Shown: piece after piece, positions 46,202 through 55,575 of the stretch
Layout: each line of letters opens with the position of its first letter
How positions within the stretch are numbered: position 1 is the stretch's first letter
Assembly (NCBI RefSeq): GCF_000425145.1
Contig: NZ_KE384316.1
Coordinates: 15,405-74,214, forward strand
DNA from: Pedobacter glucosidilyticus DSM 23534
Lineage (GTDB): Bacteria; Bacteroidota; Bacteroidia; Sphingobacteriales; Sphingobacteriaceae
Reading direction: 5' to 3'
DNA length: 58,810 nucleotides
The notes under the pieces: model-generated
Database searches by the model: none
Told to the model about the DNA's origin: nothing
Seen by the model: the letters and a program-made list of their open reading frames with translations, nothing else
Made by a program: the position numbers and the translations under genes

Positions 46202-47246
46202 CCTAGAAAAACATACCGTAAATGATACCATCACCATTAGGGATGCCTTGTTAATTATTGATAAACAGGGGCTTATAGCCAATGTTTTATTTGTAGTGAG
46301 TCAGGAACGTAAGTTATTAGGCTCTGTAACAGAAGGAGATATTCGGAGAGCATTGCTCAGAGGTGAAACCTTAGCTACATTGATTACAGCGGTCATGCGT
46401 CAGAACTGTAAATATCTTTATCAGAATTTTGATGTAAAAGATATAGAAGAACTTCGCAACATCAACATCACTTTTGTTCCGATAGTAAATCAACAGCATC
46501 AAATTATAGAAATTATCGAGGTTAATAAATATCAACCCAAACTACCTGTACATGCTATTATCATGGCGGGTGGCAAAGGACAGCGTTTATTACCCCTAAC
46601 CAAAACAACTCCAAAACCTTTATTGCGCATCGGCGATAAGCCTATTATAGAATATAACATAGACCGTTTAGCCAAAAGCGGCGTTACACATATCCACATC
46701 AGTATCAATTACCTAGGCGAGCAAATACAAGCCTATTTTAAAGATGGAAAAGAAAGAGGACTTGATATTAAATACTTAGTAGAGAAAGAGTTTTTAGGCA
46801 CCATTGCATCGGTAAAATTAACCCAAGATTATCAAAGTGATACGCTGTTGATCATGAACTCCGATTTGTTGACCAATATCAATTTTACCGAGTTTTATCA
46901 AGCCTTTTTAAAGCAAGGGGCAGATATGGCTATAGCTTCAACCTCTTACCACGTAGATGTACCTTACGGCGTTATAGAAGTAAATGCAGAAGCTGAGGTA
47001 AACTCGCTTAAAGAAAAACCTCGATATACCTACTATTCCAATGCAGGCATCTATTTAATAAAAAAGGAGTTGATCAATTTAATTCCTGATGGCGAATTTT
47101 ATAACATTACCGATTTAATAGAGCGTTTATTGATGTTAAATAAAAAAGTAATCAGTTTCCCGATTTTAGGTTATTGGTTAGATATTGGTAAACACGAAGA
47201 TTTTAAGAAAGCACAAGAAGATATCAAATATTTAAATTTAAACTAA
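46194..47246 (+). CDS. CBS-domain sugar nucleotidyltransferase (PtmE-like)
   Basis: The 350-residue protein fuses an N-terminal CBS pair (about 1-112, with VTEGDIRRALLRG) to a nucleotidyltransferase domain (about 118-345: IMAGGKGQRLLPLTKTTPKPLL, SDLL, VEKEFLGTIA, GYWLDIGKHEDF). In Campylobacter PtmE makes GDP-glucosamine and feeds the legionaminic-acid pathway. The gene's place here argues for the same GDP-based route. It overlaps neuC and lies 1 nt before the CMP-synthetase gene. Confidence 0.84.
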   Translation: MYNLEKHTVNDTITIRDALLIIDKQGLIANVLFVVSQERKLLGSVTEGDIRRALLRGETLATLITAVMRQNCKYLYQNFDVKDIEELRNINITFVPIVNQQHQIIEIIEVNKYQPKLPVHAIIMAGGKGQRLLPLTKTTPKPLLRIGDKPIIEYNIDRLAKSGVTHIHISINYLGEQIQAYFKDGKERGLDIKYLVEKEFLGTIASVKLTQDYQSDTLLIMNSDLLTNINFTEFYQAFLKQGADMAIASTSYHVDVPYGVIEVNAEAEVNSLKEKPRYTYYSNAGIYLIKKELINLIPDGEFYNITDLIERLLMLNKKVISFPILGYWLDIGKHEDFKKAQEDIKYLNLN

Positions 47247-47247
47247 T

Positions 47248-47949
47248 ATGAGGATTTTATATTTGATACCAGCCAGAGCAGGCTCTAAAGGCTTACTCGG
47301 TAAAAATACCAAACTATTACAAGGCAAGCCTTTGGTACAATATACAATTGAATTTGCTTTAGCAACAGCCAATACCCATGATGAAATATGTATTTCTACC
47401 AATGATGATGAGGTGATACCTATAGCAGAAAAATTAGGAATTCAACCACCGTTTAAAAGACCTGAACACTTAGCTACAGATACCGCAAGTAGCTATGAGG
47501 TCATTATGCATGCTTTGGCTTATTATAAAACGCAAAACAAAATTTTTGATGCTGTTTTATTGCTACAACCCACCTCGCCTTTTAGGCAGATAGCAGATTT
47601 TAATAAATTAATAGCACAGTTTGATGAGCATTGCGATATGGTCGTTAGCGTAAAAGAAGCTAAAGAAAACCCATATTTTACCTTGTTTGAGGAAAATACC
47701 GAAGGCTTCTTAACCAAAAGTAAAGAAGGTCATTTTAAACGCCGACAAGATTGTCCTAAAGTATATGCTTATAATGGCGCTATGTACTTGATGAGGGTAA
47801 AAGCATTAGAAGAAAAAGAGATAAGCGCTTTTATGCAGATAAAAAAAATACTCATGCCTACAGAGCGAAGCATTGATATAGATACCGAAGCAGATTGGGT
47901 TTTAGCCGAGTATTTTGCAGCTATAAACAATAAGTTTGCTAATAATTAA
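47248..47949 (+). CDS. CMP-nonulosonate synthetase (NeuA/LegF)
   Basis: The 233-residue cytidylyltransferase activates the nine-carbon acid with CTP. It has the N-terminal LIPARAGSKGLLGKN loop, CISTNDDEVIPIA, LLQPTSPFRQI and the C-terminal IDIDTEADWVLAEYF with the metal-binding aspartates. It is the last gene of the operon that begins with legB. Confidence 0.9.
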   Translation: MRILYLIPARAGSKGLLGKNTKLLQGKPLVQYTIEFALATANTHDEICISTNDDEVIPIAEKLGIQPPFKRPEHLATDTASSYEVIMHALAYYKTQNKIFDAVLLLQPTSPFRQIADFNKLIAQFDEHCDMVVSVKEAKENPYFTLFEENTEGFLTKSKEGHFKRRQDCPKVYAYNGAMYLMRVKALEEKEISAFMQIKKILMPTERSIDIDTEADWVLAEYFAAINNKFANN

Positions 47950-47980
47950 CCAAACTATTTCTTTCAACTTAAAATATAAT

Positions 47981-47988
47981 TACCTTTG
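47981..47988 (+). promoter_or_regulatory. Candidate -7 element for the second Wzz gene
   Basis: TACCTTTG fits TAnnTTTG in the 124-bp gap after neuA/legF; it leaves a leader of about 80 nt. No clear -33 TTTG is present. Confidence 0.38.
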
Positions 47989-48073
47989 CCCATCACAAAA
48001 CAGCTATCAAAAAAATAGATTCATTTAACAAGAAAAACACCAGCATTAAAATCATAAAAATACGCCCGGCCTT

Positions 48074-49144
48074 ATGGCAGAAGAAAAAATCAATACAGCA
48101 GAAGACGAAATCTCCCTCAAAGAACTTATTCTTAAATTAAAAGAATGGTACTTATACTTATTATCAAAATGGAAAACCATTTTAATAGCAGGTATTTTAG
48201 GCGGAGCTTTAGGTTTAGCTTATGCTTTTATTAAAAAGCCTGTATATACGGCTACCACAACTTTTGTATTAGAAGAAGGAGAAAGCGGTGGCGGCTTGGG
48301 TGCTTATGCAGGTATAGCTTCTATGGTTGGTATAGACTTAAGTGGTGGTGGTGGTGGTATTTTTAAAGGAGACAATATTATTGAATTGTATAAGTCTCGG
48401 AAAATGATACAAGAGACTTTATTAAGCCAAGATACTTTTGAGAGAAAACAACAATTATTAATTGATAGGTATATTGAATTTAATAAGTTAAGAGAGGATT
48501 GGCAGGAAAAGCCCGAATTAGTGAATCTGAAATTTTCTACTGATGTAAAAGGTTATAATCGACTAAGAGATTCTGTGATGGGTAAAATTGTGGAAACCAT
48601 CAATAAGAGTGTTTTAAGCGTAAGCAAGCCTGATAAAAAACTTTCTATCATTAAAGTTGATGTAAAATCTAAAGATGAGCTATTTGCTAAATCTTTTGCT
48701 GATAATATTGTAGCCAAGGTAAACCAGTTTTATGTAGAAACGAAGACTAAAAAGTCTATGGAAAATGTTGCTATTTTACAATACCAAACAGATAGTGTAA
48801 GGAGAGTACTGAATAAAAGTATTGGTGGTGTTGCTTCTGAAATAGATGCTAACCCAAATTCAAATCCTGCTTTCCAGAAATTAAGAGTGGGTTCACAAAA
48901 AAGACAAGTGGATGTACAAGCGGCTGGGGCAGTTTATCAAGAATTGGTTAAGAATTTAGAATTATCTAAAATAACATTAAGGAAAGAAAAGCCTTTGATT
49001 CAAGTGATTGATGAACCTGTTTTACCTTTGAAGATAGACAAGTTAGGAAAAGCTAAAGGAATTATTTTAGGAGGTTTTATATGTGGATTAATGTGCTTGA
49101 TATATTTTGTATGTGAAAGAGTATTCAAGAATTTATTTAGTTAA
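48074..49144 (+). CDS. Wzz/GNVR chain-length determinant protein
   Basis: The 356-residue inner-membrane protein has two membrane helices (about 37-57 and 327-347) and a glycine-rich stretch (GLGAYAGIASMVG, SGGGGG) after the first. Its periplasmic body has coiled-coil propensity (about 200-300). No kinase domain is attached. With the Wza-like protein at 36757 and the polymerase and flippase downstream it completes a Wzy-type assembly set. The intervening nonulosonate operon separates it from the wza-like gene. Confidence 0.85.
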   Translation: MAEEKINTAEDEISLKELILKLKEWYLYLLSKWKTILIAGILGGALGLAYAFIKKPVYTATTTFVLEEGESGGGLGAYAGIASMVGIDLSGGGGGIFKGDNIIELYKSRKMIQETLLSQDTFERKQQLLIDRYIEFNKLREDWQEKPELVNLKFSTDVKGYNRLRDSVMGKIVETINKSVLSVSKPDKKLSIIKVDVKSKDELFAKSFADNIVAKVNQFYVETKTKKSMENVAILQYQTDSVRRVLNKSIGGVASEIDANPNSNPAFQKLRVGSQKRQVDVQAAGAVYQELVKNLELSKITLRKEKPLIQVIDEPVLPLKIDKLGKAKGIILGGFICGLMCLIYFVCERVFKNLFS

Positions 49145-49146
49145 AT

Positions 49147-50109
49147 ATGAAAATAAACTTTATTTCGTTCTTAGATCCTACTATATATTTTGGAGGAGGA
49201 GAGATGATAAGCAGGGCGTTATTAGTTGAAGGAAAAAAGCGAGGTCATGATATACGTATTTCTTCAGTAAGGCCTAGTAAAATTTATGTTCATGAGAAAC
49301 CAGATTTAGTTTTTTTTTGTGATATTTTTAATAATGCACATAGTTATAAATCATTAGGAGCATGGAGGGCTTTTGATATTTCCTTTATTAAATCTCAAAT
49401 TAAAAGCACTCCATTTATTCATATGACTAATGCTTATGTTGATTTATGTAATTTACCTTATCTTCCATGCAATGGATCTAATAGTGAGATTTGTGAGTAT
49501 AAGAAAATGTTATCTTTTCCAAGGAGGATCTTGATGAAGGATAATACGAATAAATGTTTCACAACTAGACAAATTGTGAGAGATTTATATCAAAAATCAA
49601 TTTTAAATATTTATTTGTCGCCACTTCATCAAAAGGTTTCTGAATCACTTCTGGGGCTTCCCGTTAATAAGTGCTTTGTTTTAAAGCCAATTATAGATAA
49701 AGATAAGTTTTATAATATGCATTTAGATAGGGATATAGAATATTTATTTGTAGGAATAATAGGTGAGGCAAAGGGTTTAAACGAGATAAGAGAAAAATAT
49801 AAAGAAAAGAACATACATTTTATTGGAAAAATAGCTCCTGGTATTGATTTAGACTTTGGAACATATCATGGTCATGTTGACTATACCGAAATTCCGAAAT
49901 TCATGAATAGAGCAAAAAGGTTTGTTTTTTTTCCCAGATGGCCAGAACCTCAGGGAAGGGTTGTAGTGGAAGCAGCATTATGCGGTTGTGAAATAATAGG
50001 AAATGAAAATGTTGGAGCTCTTTCTTTTCCAATGAACTTATCTGATGCAAATAACTATTTAAATGTTGAAGCAGATTTTTGGGAAGAAATAGAAAATTTA
50101 AAAATATGA
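49147..50109 (+). CDS. Glycosyltransferase (GT-B, GT4-like)
   Basis: The 320-residue protein begins KINFISFLDPTIYFGGGEMI, a GT4-like N-terminus, and has the donor-side FFPRWPEPQGRVVVEAALCG near residue 260. A central LSPLHQKVSESLLG segment is unusual. The family's two-domain shape is complete, but it is short for GT4 (320 residues). It starts 2 nt after the Wzz gene and overlaps the next glycosyltransferase by 4 nt. From here DNA becomes visibly more AT-rich. Confidence 0.8.
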   Translation: MKINFISFLDPTIYFGGGEMISRALLVEGKKRGHDIRISSVRPSKIYVHEKPDLVFFCDIFNNAHSYKSLGAWRAFDISFIKSQIKSTPFIHMTNAYVDLCNLPYLPCNGSNSEICEYKKMLSFPRRILMKDNTNKCFTTRQIVRDLYQKSILNIYLSPLHQKVSESLLGLPVNKCFVLKPIIDKDKFYNMHLDRDIEYLFVGIIGEAKGLNEIREKYKEKNIHFIGKIAPGIDLDFGTYHGHVDYTEIPKFMNRAKRFVFFPRWPEPQGRVVVEAALCGCEIIGNENVGALSFPMNLSDANNYLNVEADFWEEIENLKI

Positions 50110-50858
50110 TAAAAGGAAAATTGAGCATAATTATACCAGTATTACATCTTTCGAGGCCAAAGAATGTTAAAAGGTTTTTTATGCCAAAGCAAACTATTGA
50201 AGAAACATTAAGTGATATTAAGAAAAATGTCTTGATAGATCATGAAATTATTGTAGTTTGTAATGGCCTTGATAAGGAATTACAAGATTACATTAGGACT
50301 GATAAAAGAATTGACCGTTATTGTTTAAATAGTGTTAATGTTGGGGTAGCAAGAGCTTGGAATATAGGGGCGCAACTGGCTGAAGGAGAGGTGTTATGCT
50401 ATTTAAACGATGATGTTTCAATTGGCCGAAATGCATTAGAAACATTAACAAAGCAACTTTTATCTTCTAATGAAATTGGTGAAATTGGGCCTGCTGGTTC
50501 ATTTTGGAGAGATTGTCAACACAAAAGTTTTGCAGAGATTAATTCAGAATTTATAGAAGTTGATGTAGTTTCTGGATTTTGCTTTTTACTTAGAGCATCA
50601 ACTTTTCATGAGTATGGAGGATTTGATGTCGCTTATACCCCAGCAGGGTATGAAGAAATAGATTTATCTTACAAACTAAGGTATGGAGGTTTAAAGTGCT
50701 TTATAAACCCTAAAGTTGATATAAAGCATTATCATCATCATGGAGTTAGCGCTCAAACAGTAGATATTCATTATCTAGGGTCTACCATACGTACGGATGC
50801 ACTACACTTGAGGAATAAAGAATATTTCAAAAAAAAATGGGGAAATAAATTACCCTAA
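50106..50858 (+). CDS. GT2-family glycosyltransferase
   Basis: The 250-residue GT-A enzyme has SIIIPVLHLSRPK, VGVARAWNIGAQLAEGEVL and the DXD-like CYLNDDVSIG motif, then FGFDVAYTPAGYEEIDL-like sequence (GGFDVAYTPAGYEEID) characteristic of rhamnosyltransferase-like GT2 proteins. I start at the ATG at 50106, overlapping the stop of the previous gene (ATGA). Donor and acceptor are unknown. Confidence 0.83.
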   Translation: MIKGKLSIIIPVLHLSRPKNVKRFFMPKQTIEETLSDIKKNVLIDHEIIVVCNGLDKELQDYIRTDKRIDRYCLNSVNVGVARAWNIGAQLAEGEVLCYLNDDVSIGRNALETLTKQLLSSNEIGEIGPAGSFWRDCQHKSFAEINSEFIEVDVVSGFCFLLRASTFHEYGGFDVAYTPAGYEEIDLSYKLRYGGLKCFINPKVDIKHYHHHGVSAQTVDIHYLGSTIRTDALHLRNKEYFKKKWGNKLP

Positions 50859-50860
50859 GA

Positions 50861-51958
50861 ATGAAGATTGTAATTTTAGCTTCGCTCACACCGGATACAA
50901 CAGCCAACTATCTAATAAGAGCTTTTAAAAATTGTGGAGATGAAACATTTGTCATTTCGGATATTAAAAACCCTTTAGCAGATTGTTTAGTTAAAGGTGC
51001 TCCTGATATTCCAAAACTTTTAAAGGAAAAAGGTTTAGAACCGGATTTTATTCTGTTTATCGAAGGTGGGTCTATGAGGCTCTTTCCGAAAAATATAGAA
51101 AATACTAATTGTAAAACGGTATGGTATGGTATTGATACCCATATGGATTACAACAAGCATTTAGCTATAGGAAAGGTTTTCGATATCACAATGGTAGCCC
51201 AAAAGCAATACATAGAAAGCTTAAGGAAGGATGGTTTATCTAATATATTTTGGTTGCCACTAGCCTATGAATCTGCTATTCGAAACGATTCTAAAGACAA
51301 AAAATTTTTGATATCATATGTGGGATCAAACAACTCTCATTTGCATCCAGATAGGCATCGTATGATTGAATTAATTAAAAAGCGTTATTCTGAGATTTTT
51401 TTTGGAAAGGCTATGCCTGATGAGATGAGAGATATTTATGCAAGCTCTAAGTTAGTATTTAATAAAAGTGTTAATAATGATATTAACATGCGCTATTTTG
51501 AGGCTATGGGTGAAGGGGCTGTATTACTAACCGACAGAGCGGTTAATAATGGTGCAGAAGAGTTGTTTCAAGAGGGGAAGCATTATTTTATATACGATAA
51601 TGACGATCATCTTATAACATTAATTGATAATCTAAGTAAGAGTCAAGATTTAGTAAAAGAAGTTGGAGGAAATGCTAGAGAGTTAATTTTAAAGGAACAC
51701 ACTTATATTCATAGGGCACTAAAAGTAAAGGATATTGTTACTAATTGTTCAACTAATAGAAAAGTTTCTCCTTTTAGTTATGTTGAGATTTTCTTGCGTT
51801 TAGATATGTTGGTTGAGGGGATTGAGGCTATAATTCTTATCCTAGGGCAATTAAAAACTAGAAGATTAAACTCTATATTAAAATATATTTTAATAATTTT
51901 TCTTAAGCTGAATTTACGATTATGGCAACACACTCTTTTTTTATTTAAAAAACTGTAA
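50861..51958 (+). CDS. CgeB-like glycosyltransferase family protein
   Basis: The 365-residue protein resembles the CgeB/Glyco_trans_1_2 type: FILFIEGGSMRLFPKNI, VWYGIDTHMDYNKHL near residue 90, YVGSNNSHLHPDRHRMIE, and the C-terminal NKSVNNDINMRYFEAMGEGA. These proteins are presumed sugar transferases but are little studied. It begins 2 nt after the GT2 gene. Residues past about 300 look like an amphipathic or hydrophobic tail (MLVEGIEAIILILGQL), possibly membrane-associated. Confidence 0.75.
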   Translation: MKIVILASLTPDTTANYLIRAFKNCGDETFVISDIKNPLADCLVKGAPDIPKLLKEKGLEPDFILFIEGGSMRLFPKNIENTNCKTVWYGIDTHMDYNKHLAIGKVFDITMVAQKQYIESLRKDGLSNIFWLPLAYESAIRNDSKDKKFLISYVGSNNSHLHPDRHRMIELIKKRYSEIFFGKAMPDEMRDIYASSKLVFNKSVNNDINMRYFEAMGEGAVLLTDRAVNNGAEELFQEGKHYFIYDNDDHLITLIDNLSKSQDLVKEVGGNARELILKEHTYIHRALKVKDIVTNCSTNRKVSPFSYVEIFLRLDMLVEGIEAIILILGQLKTRRLNSILKYILIIFLKLNLRLWQHTLFLFKKL

Positions 51959-51969
51959 TTTTATGATTC

Positions 51970-53469
51970 ATGGCAAGTAGTAGTATTAAAAGTTTTAGTT
52001 TATTGTTTTTTTTATCATTACTTGCATATGTTTTTAGTTTTTTCACCCAAATTGCGACTTCCTTTTATTTTGGAACAAGCCCAGAACTAGACGCATATTA
52101 TTCTATAATTGCAGCAGCAGGTTTTTTTATCTTTTATATAAATCCAATAAGAGATACGCTAATAAAGGTTATATTTACAGAATATAAGATAGGTTATAAT
52201 CAAGCTTCTAAAGTTTTATCATCTGCATTAACACTACAATTTCTTTTAGCAGGTATATCTAGTGTTTTATTTATTTTTGAAGATATAAGAGAGTTTGTAG
52301 GGGTTAATTTTACTGAAAAGATTAATGAACATACAATATTTATATTTTTACCATATCTCTTTTTATTTGGTTTTGCAGAAATTATAAACGGGCTATTAAT
52401 AAGCTTTAACAAGCTTTATTTGCAATCTATAGCTCGCTTGGCATCTTCAGCTTTTACGTTAATTATCATATTTCTTTTAGCAAACAAAATTGGTATTTAC
52501 GCTATGTTAATAAGTGTTCAGTTTAATCAGATAGTTATAATAGTTTTATCTGTATTTGGTTTACGTAGAGAAAAAATCAATATAAAACTTACAAATCCTT
52601 TTTATATTTTTAGAATAAATGGGTTCCAAAAAATTTTCACCTCACTTTTAATTAGTTATTTCTTTGCACAGCTATATGTTGTTATTGAACGTTTTTCTAT
52701 GCTTTCTTTCTCGTCAGGTTTAGTGTCTTCATTTCTATATAGTACTGCATTGGTTAATATAGGTATAAGTATTATAGTACAACCAATGATGAATCTTGCG
52801 TGGCCCAAATTTTTAGAGTTTGAAGGAAAAAATGATAATGACTCGATTAAAAGTTTAACGGAGGATACAATCTTAATTTTATTATTTGTTTTATTATTAG
52901 GAACAAATTTTGTTTTTTTCAACGCTTATGAGCTTGTAGATGTAATATATGGAAGAGGGAAATTTGATGCACAATCAATTATGTCAACATCTAAAATGCT
53001 AAAGGCAACAATTTTCACTTGTATCCCCATTGCGATATATACTCTATTAACTAGGTTACTAATAACAAAGGGGTATTCAAAATCGGTTGCTTTCGCAGCT
53101 ATATCAATTGCAATTACTGGTATTTTAGTAATTACCTTATCAATGTTTTTTAATAGTATTTCATTAATATCAAGTCACTGGTTAATAGGTAATTCAACTG
53201 GAGCATTAATAGCTTTTATTTTGACTAAGAAAAAGATTAATCTTTTTATTCTAGATAAACTAATTTTAAAAAAAATATTAAAAATTATATTTATTACCTT
53301 ATTAGGTTTAATTATTCTATTTTGGACGAAACAAGTGACCCAGGATTTAAAAAGCTCAATTATTAAATTACTAATTAATGCTATGGCATTAATGTTAGTA
53401 ATAATTCCTTCATATCTTTTGCTAAAGGTAAAAGAAGATTATAACCTAAATAATGAAAATAGTAGTTGA
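51970..53469 (+). CDS. Polysaccharide flippase (MurJ/Wzx-like)
   Basis: The 499-residue protein has 13-14 hydrophobic helices, an N-terminus SSSIKSFSLLFFLSLLAYVF and YFGTSPELDAYYSI in the first loop, which resembles MurJ/MviN-type flippases. It is the second flippase of the window and belongs to the AT-rich cassette, so it probably moves the repeat unit made by the surrounding glycosyltransferases. It overlaps the next gene by 17 nt. Confidence 0.82.
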   Translation: MASSSIKSFSLLFFLSLLAYVFSFFTQIATSFYFGTSPELDAYYSIIAAAGFFIFYINPIRDTLIKVIFTEYKIGYNQASKVLSSALTLQFLLAGISSVLFIFEDIREFVGVNFTEKINEHTIFIFLPYLFLFGFAEIINGLLISFNKLYLQSIARLASSAFTLIIIFLLANKIGIYAMLISVQFNQIVIIVLSVFGLRREKINIKLTNPFYIFRINGFQKIFTSLLISYFFAQLYVVIERFSMLSFSSGLVSSFLYSTALVNIGISIIVQPMMNLAWPKFLEFEGKNDNDSIKSLTEDTILILLFVLLLGTNFVFFNAYELVDVIYGRGKFDAQSIMSTSKMLKATIFTCIPIAIYTLLTRLLITKGYSKSVAFAAISIAITGILVITLSMFFNSISLISSHWLIGNSTGALIAFILTKKKINLFILDKLILKKILKIIFITLLGLIILFWTKQVTQDLKSSIIKLLINAMALMLVIIPSYLLLKVKEDYNLNNENSS

Positions 53470-54532
53470 TATAAAAAATTTGGCATTATTTACAGGAGGG
53501 ATTAGTGCTTATTTTAAACCATTGATGCTCAAATGGATTAAAACTAATACAGAAATCCATTTTGTGTTATTAGGGCCAAAGATAGATTTATCTTGGTTAC
53601 ATGAATGTAAAAACGTGGAACTGGTTGAAATTCGGTGGCCAATGTATTTGCCTAGAACTTTAAGACATCCCTTTTATGACAATATTTTATTTCCAAAAGC
53701 TATTAAAACGATTGAAAGTCCTGATTTTATTTTTACCCCTTATCATGATGTGCTACTTCCTAAAGGAACACCATCTGTAATGATGATTCATGATAGTTGT
53801 ATTGGTGATTTAAAGACAATATATCCTAAAAGCATTAGGTATTATTATGAATTGATGTTGAGAAGAAACCTAAGAAGATGCCTTGCGGTATTTACAGTTT
53901 CTAACTCTAGTAAGAAGGCTATTTCTTTGCGTTATAATTTAAGTCCTGAAAAAATTCATGTAGTTCCTAATTCATTTACGGTACATTCTGCAATAAAAAC
54001 AAAATCTAATATAACTAAAAATAGCGTATCAATTTTTTATCCAGGTGGCGCAGATTTTAGAAAGAATGTTAAACGATTAGTTTTAGCTTTAGGAATCATT
54101 AAAGATAAGGGTGTTAATGTTCAATTAAAAGTTACGGGTAACTATCTTGGAGCTTGGGAAAGAGAGTTGAAAGGGGTGGAACAAAGATTGATTAACGCTG
54201 TAGAGTTTCTGGGGTACATTGAATCGGAAGAGGTTATCCACGAATATGCTAATTGCGATTTAGTCGTATATCCAACTTTATGTGAAGGCTTCGGAAGAGT
54301 TTGCTTAGAAGCAATGTCTGTAGGGGCTAAACTAGTATGTTCTAATTTGCCTGTTTTAAATGAAGTTTCAGAAGATTATGCAATTTACTTTAATCCATAT
54401 AATATTGAGGATATAGCAAATAAAATTTTATATGCTATAGAACAACCTTCAAAATCTCCAAAATTAAGAGAAGATTATAGTAAAGAAGTTGTGGAAAATT
54501 TATTTTTAACTGAAATAAAAAGATATTATTAA
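53453..54532 (+). CDS. GT4-family glycosyltransferase
   Basis: The 359-residue GT-B enzyme has KIVVDIKNLALFTGGISAYF at the N-terminus, IHDSCIGDLKTIYPK, a donor half with YPGGADFRKNVKRLV and PTLCEGFGRVCLEAMSVGAK (EX7E-type motif). It overlaps the flippase gene by 17 nt and lies 2 nt before the polymerase gene. Confidence 0.87.
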   Translation: MKIVVDIKNLALFTGGISAYFKPLMLKWIKTNTEIHFVLLGPKIDLSWLHECKNVELVEIRWPMYLPRTLRHPFYDNILFPKAIKTIESPDFIFTPYHDVLLPKGTPSVMMIHDSCIGDLKTIYPKSIRYYYELMLRRNLRRCLAVFTVSNSSKKAISLRYNLSPEKIHVVPNSFTVHSAIKTKSNITKNSVSIFYPGGADFRKNVKRLVLALGIIKDKGVNVQLKVTGNYLGAWERELKGVEQRLINAVEFLGYIESEEVIHEYANCDLVVYPTLCEGFGRVCLEAMSVGAKLVCSNLPVLNEVSEDYAIYFNPYNIEDIANKILYAIEQPSKSPKLREDYSKEVVENLFLTEIKRYY

Positions 54533-54534
54533 TT

Positions 54535-55575
54535 GTGATAGATATATATCCACATTTATATACACTCTATTTTTTTATTGTTACCTTTCTAGCGTTGACA
54601 ACCAGAGATAATAGTAAATATATATATGCAGGATGCTCTCTAATTTTATTATTATTAATAGCTCTTAAGCCAGTAGGAGCCTATCCTGATGACCGTAATT
54701 ATTTAGATCTTTTACTTTTTTTCCGATCGGATCAACTTGCTGAAGAAAACACAGGAAGAGATTATCTTTATTTTTATTTAGCACACATATTTAGTGTGAT
54801 GTTTGGAGACAAAGGTGCTATTATATCCATTTCATTATTTACTGTTACAATAAAGTGTTGGGTTATCGGTAAAATGTCTAAATATTCGTTAACAGCGTTG
54901 TTAACTTATGTGGCATTTTGTGTCCAATTAACAGATTTAACAGCTCTTAGAACAAGTCTTTCCACATCATTTTTGTTTTTAGTCATATACTTTTCTAGTC
55001 AAAAAAAGTATTTTAAGACCTTTTTACATTATATTCTTTCCTGTCTTTCACATATCCAAGGCGTGATTTTACTCCCCTTTCTAATTTTTTTAAACTCGAT
55101 ATTTTACAAGTATAGATACATTTTATTTGTGTCATTATTTGTGTTTGGAGCTTTAAAGTTGTTTCCTTTTGGAGATTTTCAAAGTACAGGATATGCCCCA
55201 CTAGATCTTTATCTTATAGCTTTAAATAATGGGTTGCAAGAAGAAATTAACTTATTTAGGCTATCTACTTTATCCTCATTATTATTAATATTCTGGTTAG
55301 ATTATTCGAATAGTTTGGAAGGGGTGTTTTATAAGAGATTATTTTTAACTGCTTTAATGTCTCAACTAAGCATATTTGCTTTTTATTGGTTCCCAGTATT
55401 AGCAGGGAGATTTGCAGATATATTATTGCCTTTTATGATTATTTATTTTTCTATTTGTCTTCGAAAAATAACTCTATATCAAAAGATTGCTATTCTTTTT
55501 GTTTCCTTTATGATAAATCTTAATTATTTATATGTTAATCCATTGTTTTTACGTGATGGAATGTTATTGAAATGA
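54535..55575 (+). CDS. EpsG-like polysaccharide polymerase (Wzy role)
   Basis: The 346-residue protein has about 9-10 hydrophobic helices and an EpsG-type loop with YPDDRNYLDLLLFF and TGRDYLYFYLAHIF in the first third, then LRTSLSTSFLFLVIYF. EpsG-like proteins polymerise repeat units. The start is GTG at 54535. Being the only polymerase candidate in the second locus, it is the likely Wzy. It overlaps the next gene by 4 nt. Confidence 0.78.
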   Translation: MIDIYPHLYTLYFFIVTFLALTTRDNSKYIYAGCSLILLLLIALKPVGAYPDDRNYLDLLLFFRSDQLAEENTGRDYLYFYLAHIFSVMFGDKGAIISISLFTVTIKCWVIGKMSKYSLTALLTYVAFCVQLTDLTALRTSLSTSFLFLVIYFSSQKKYFKTFLHYILSCLSHIQGVILLPFLIFLNSIFYKYRYILFVSLFVFGALKLFPFGDFQSTGYAPLDLYLIALNNGLQEEINLFRLSTLSSLLLIFWLDYSNSLEGVFYKRLFLTALMSQLSIFAFYWFPVLAGRFADILLPFMIIYFSICLRKITLYQKIAILFVSFMINLNYLYVNPLFLRDGMLLK

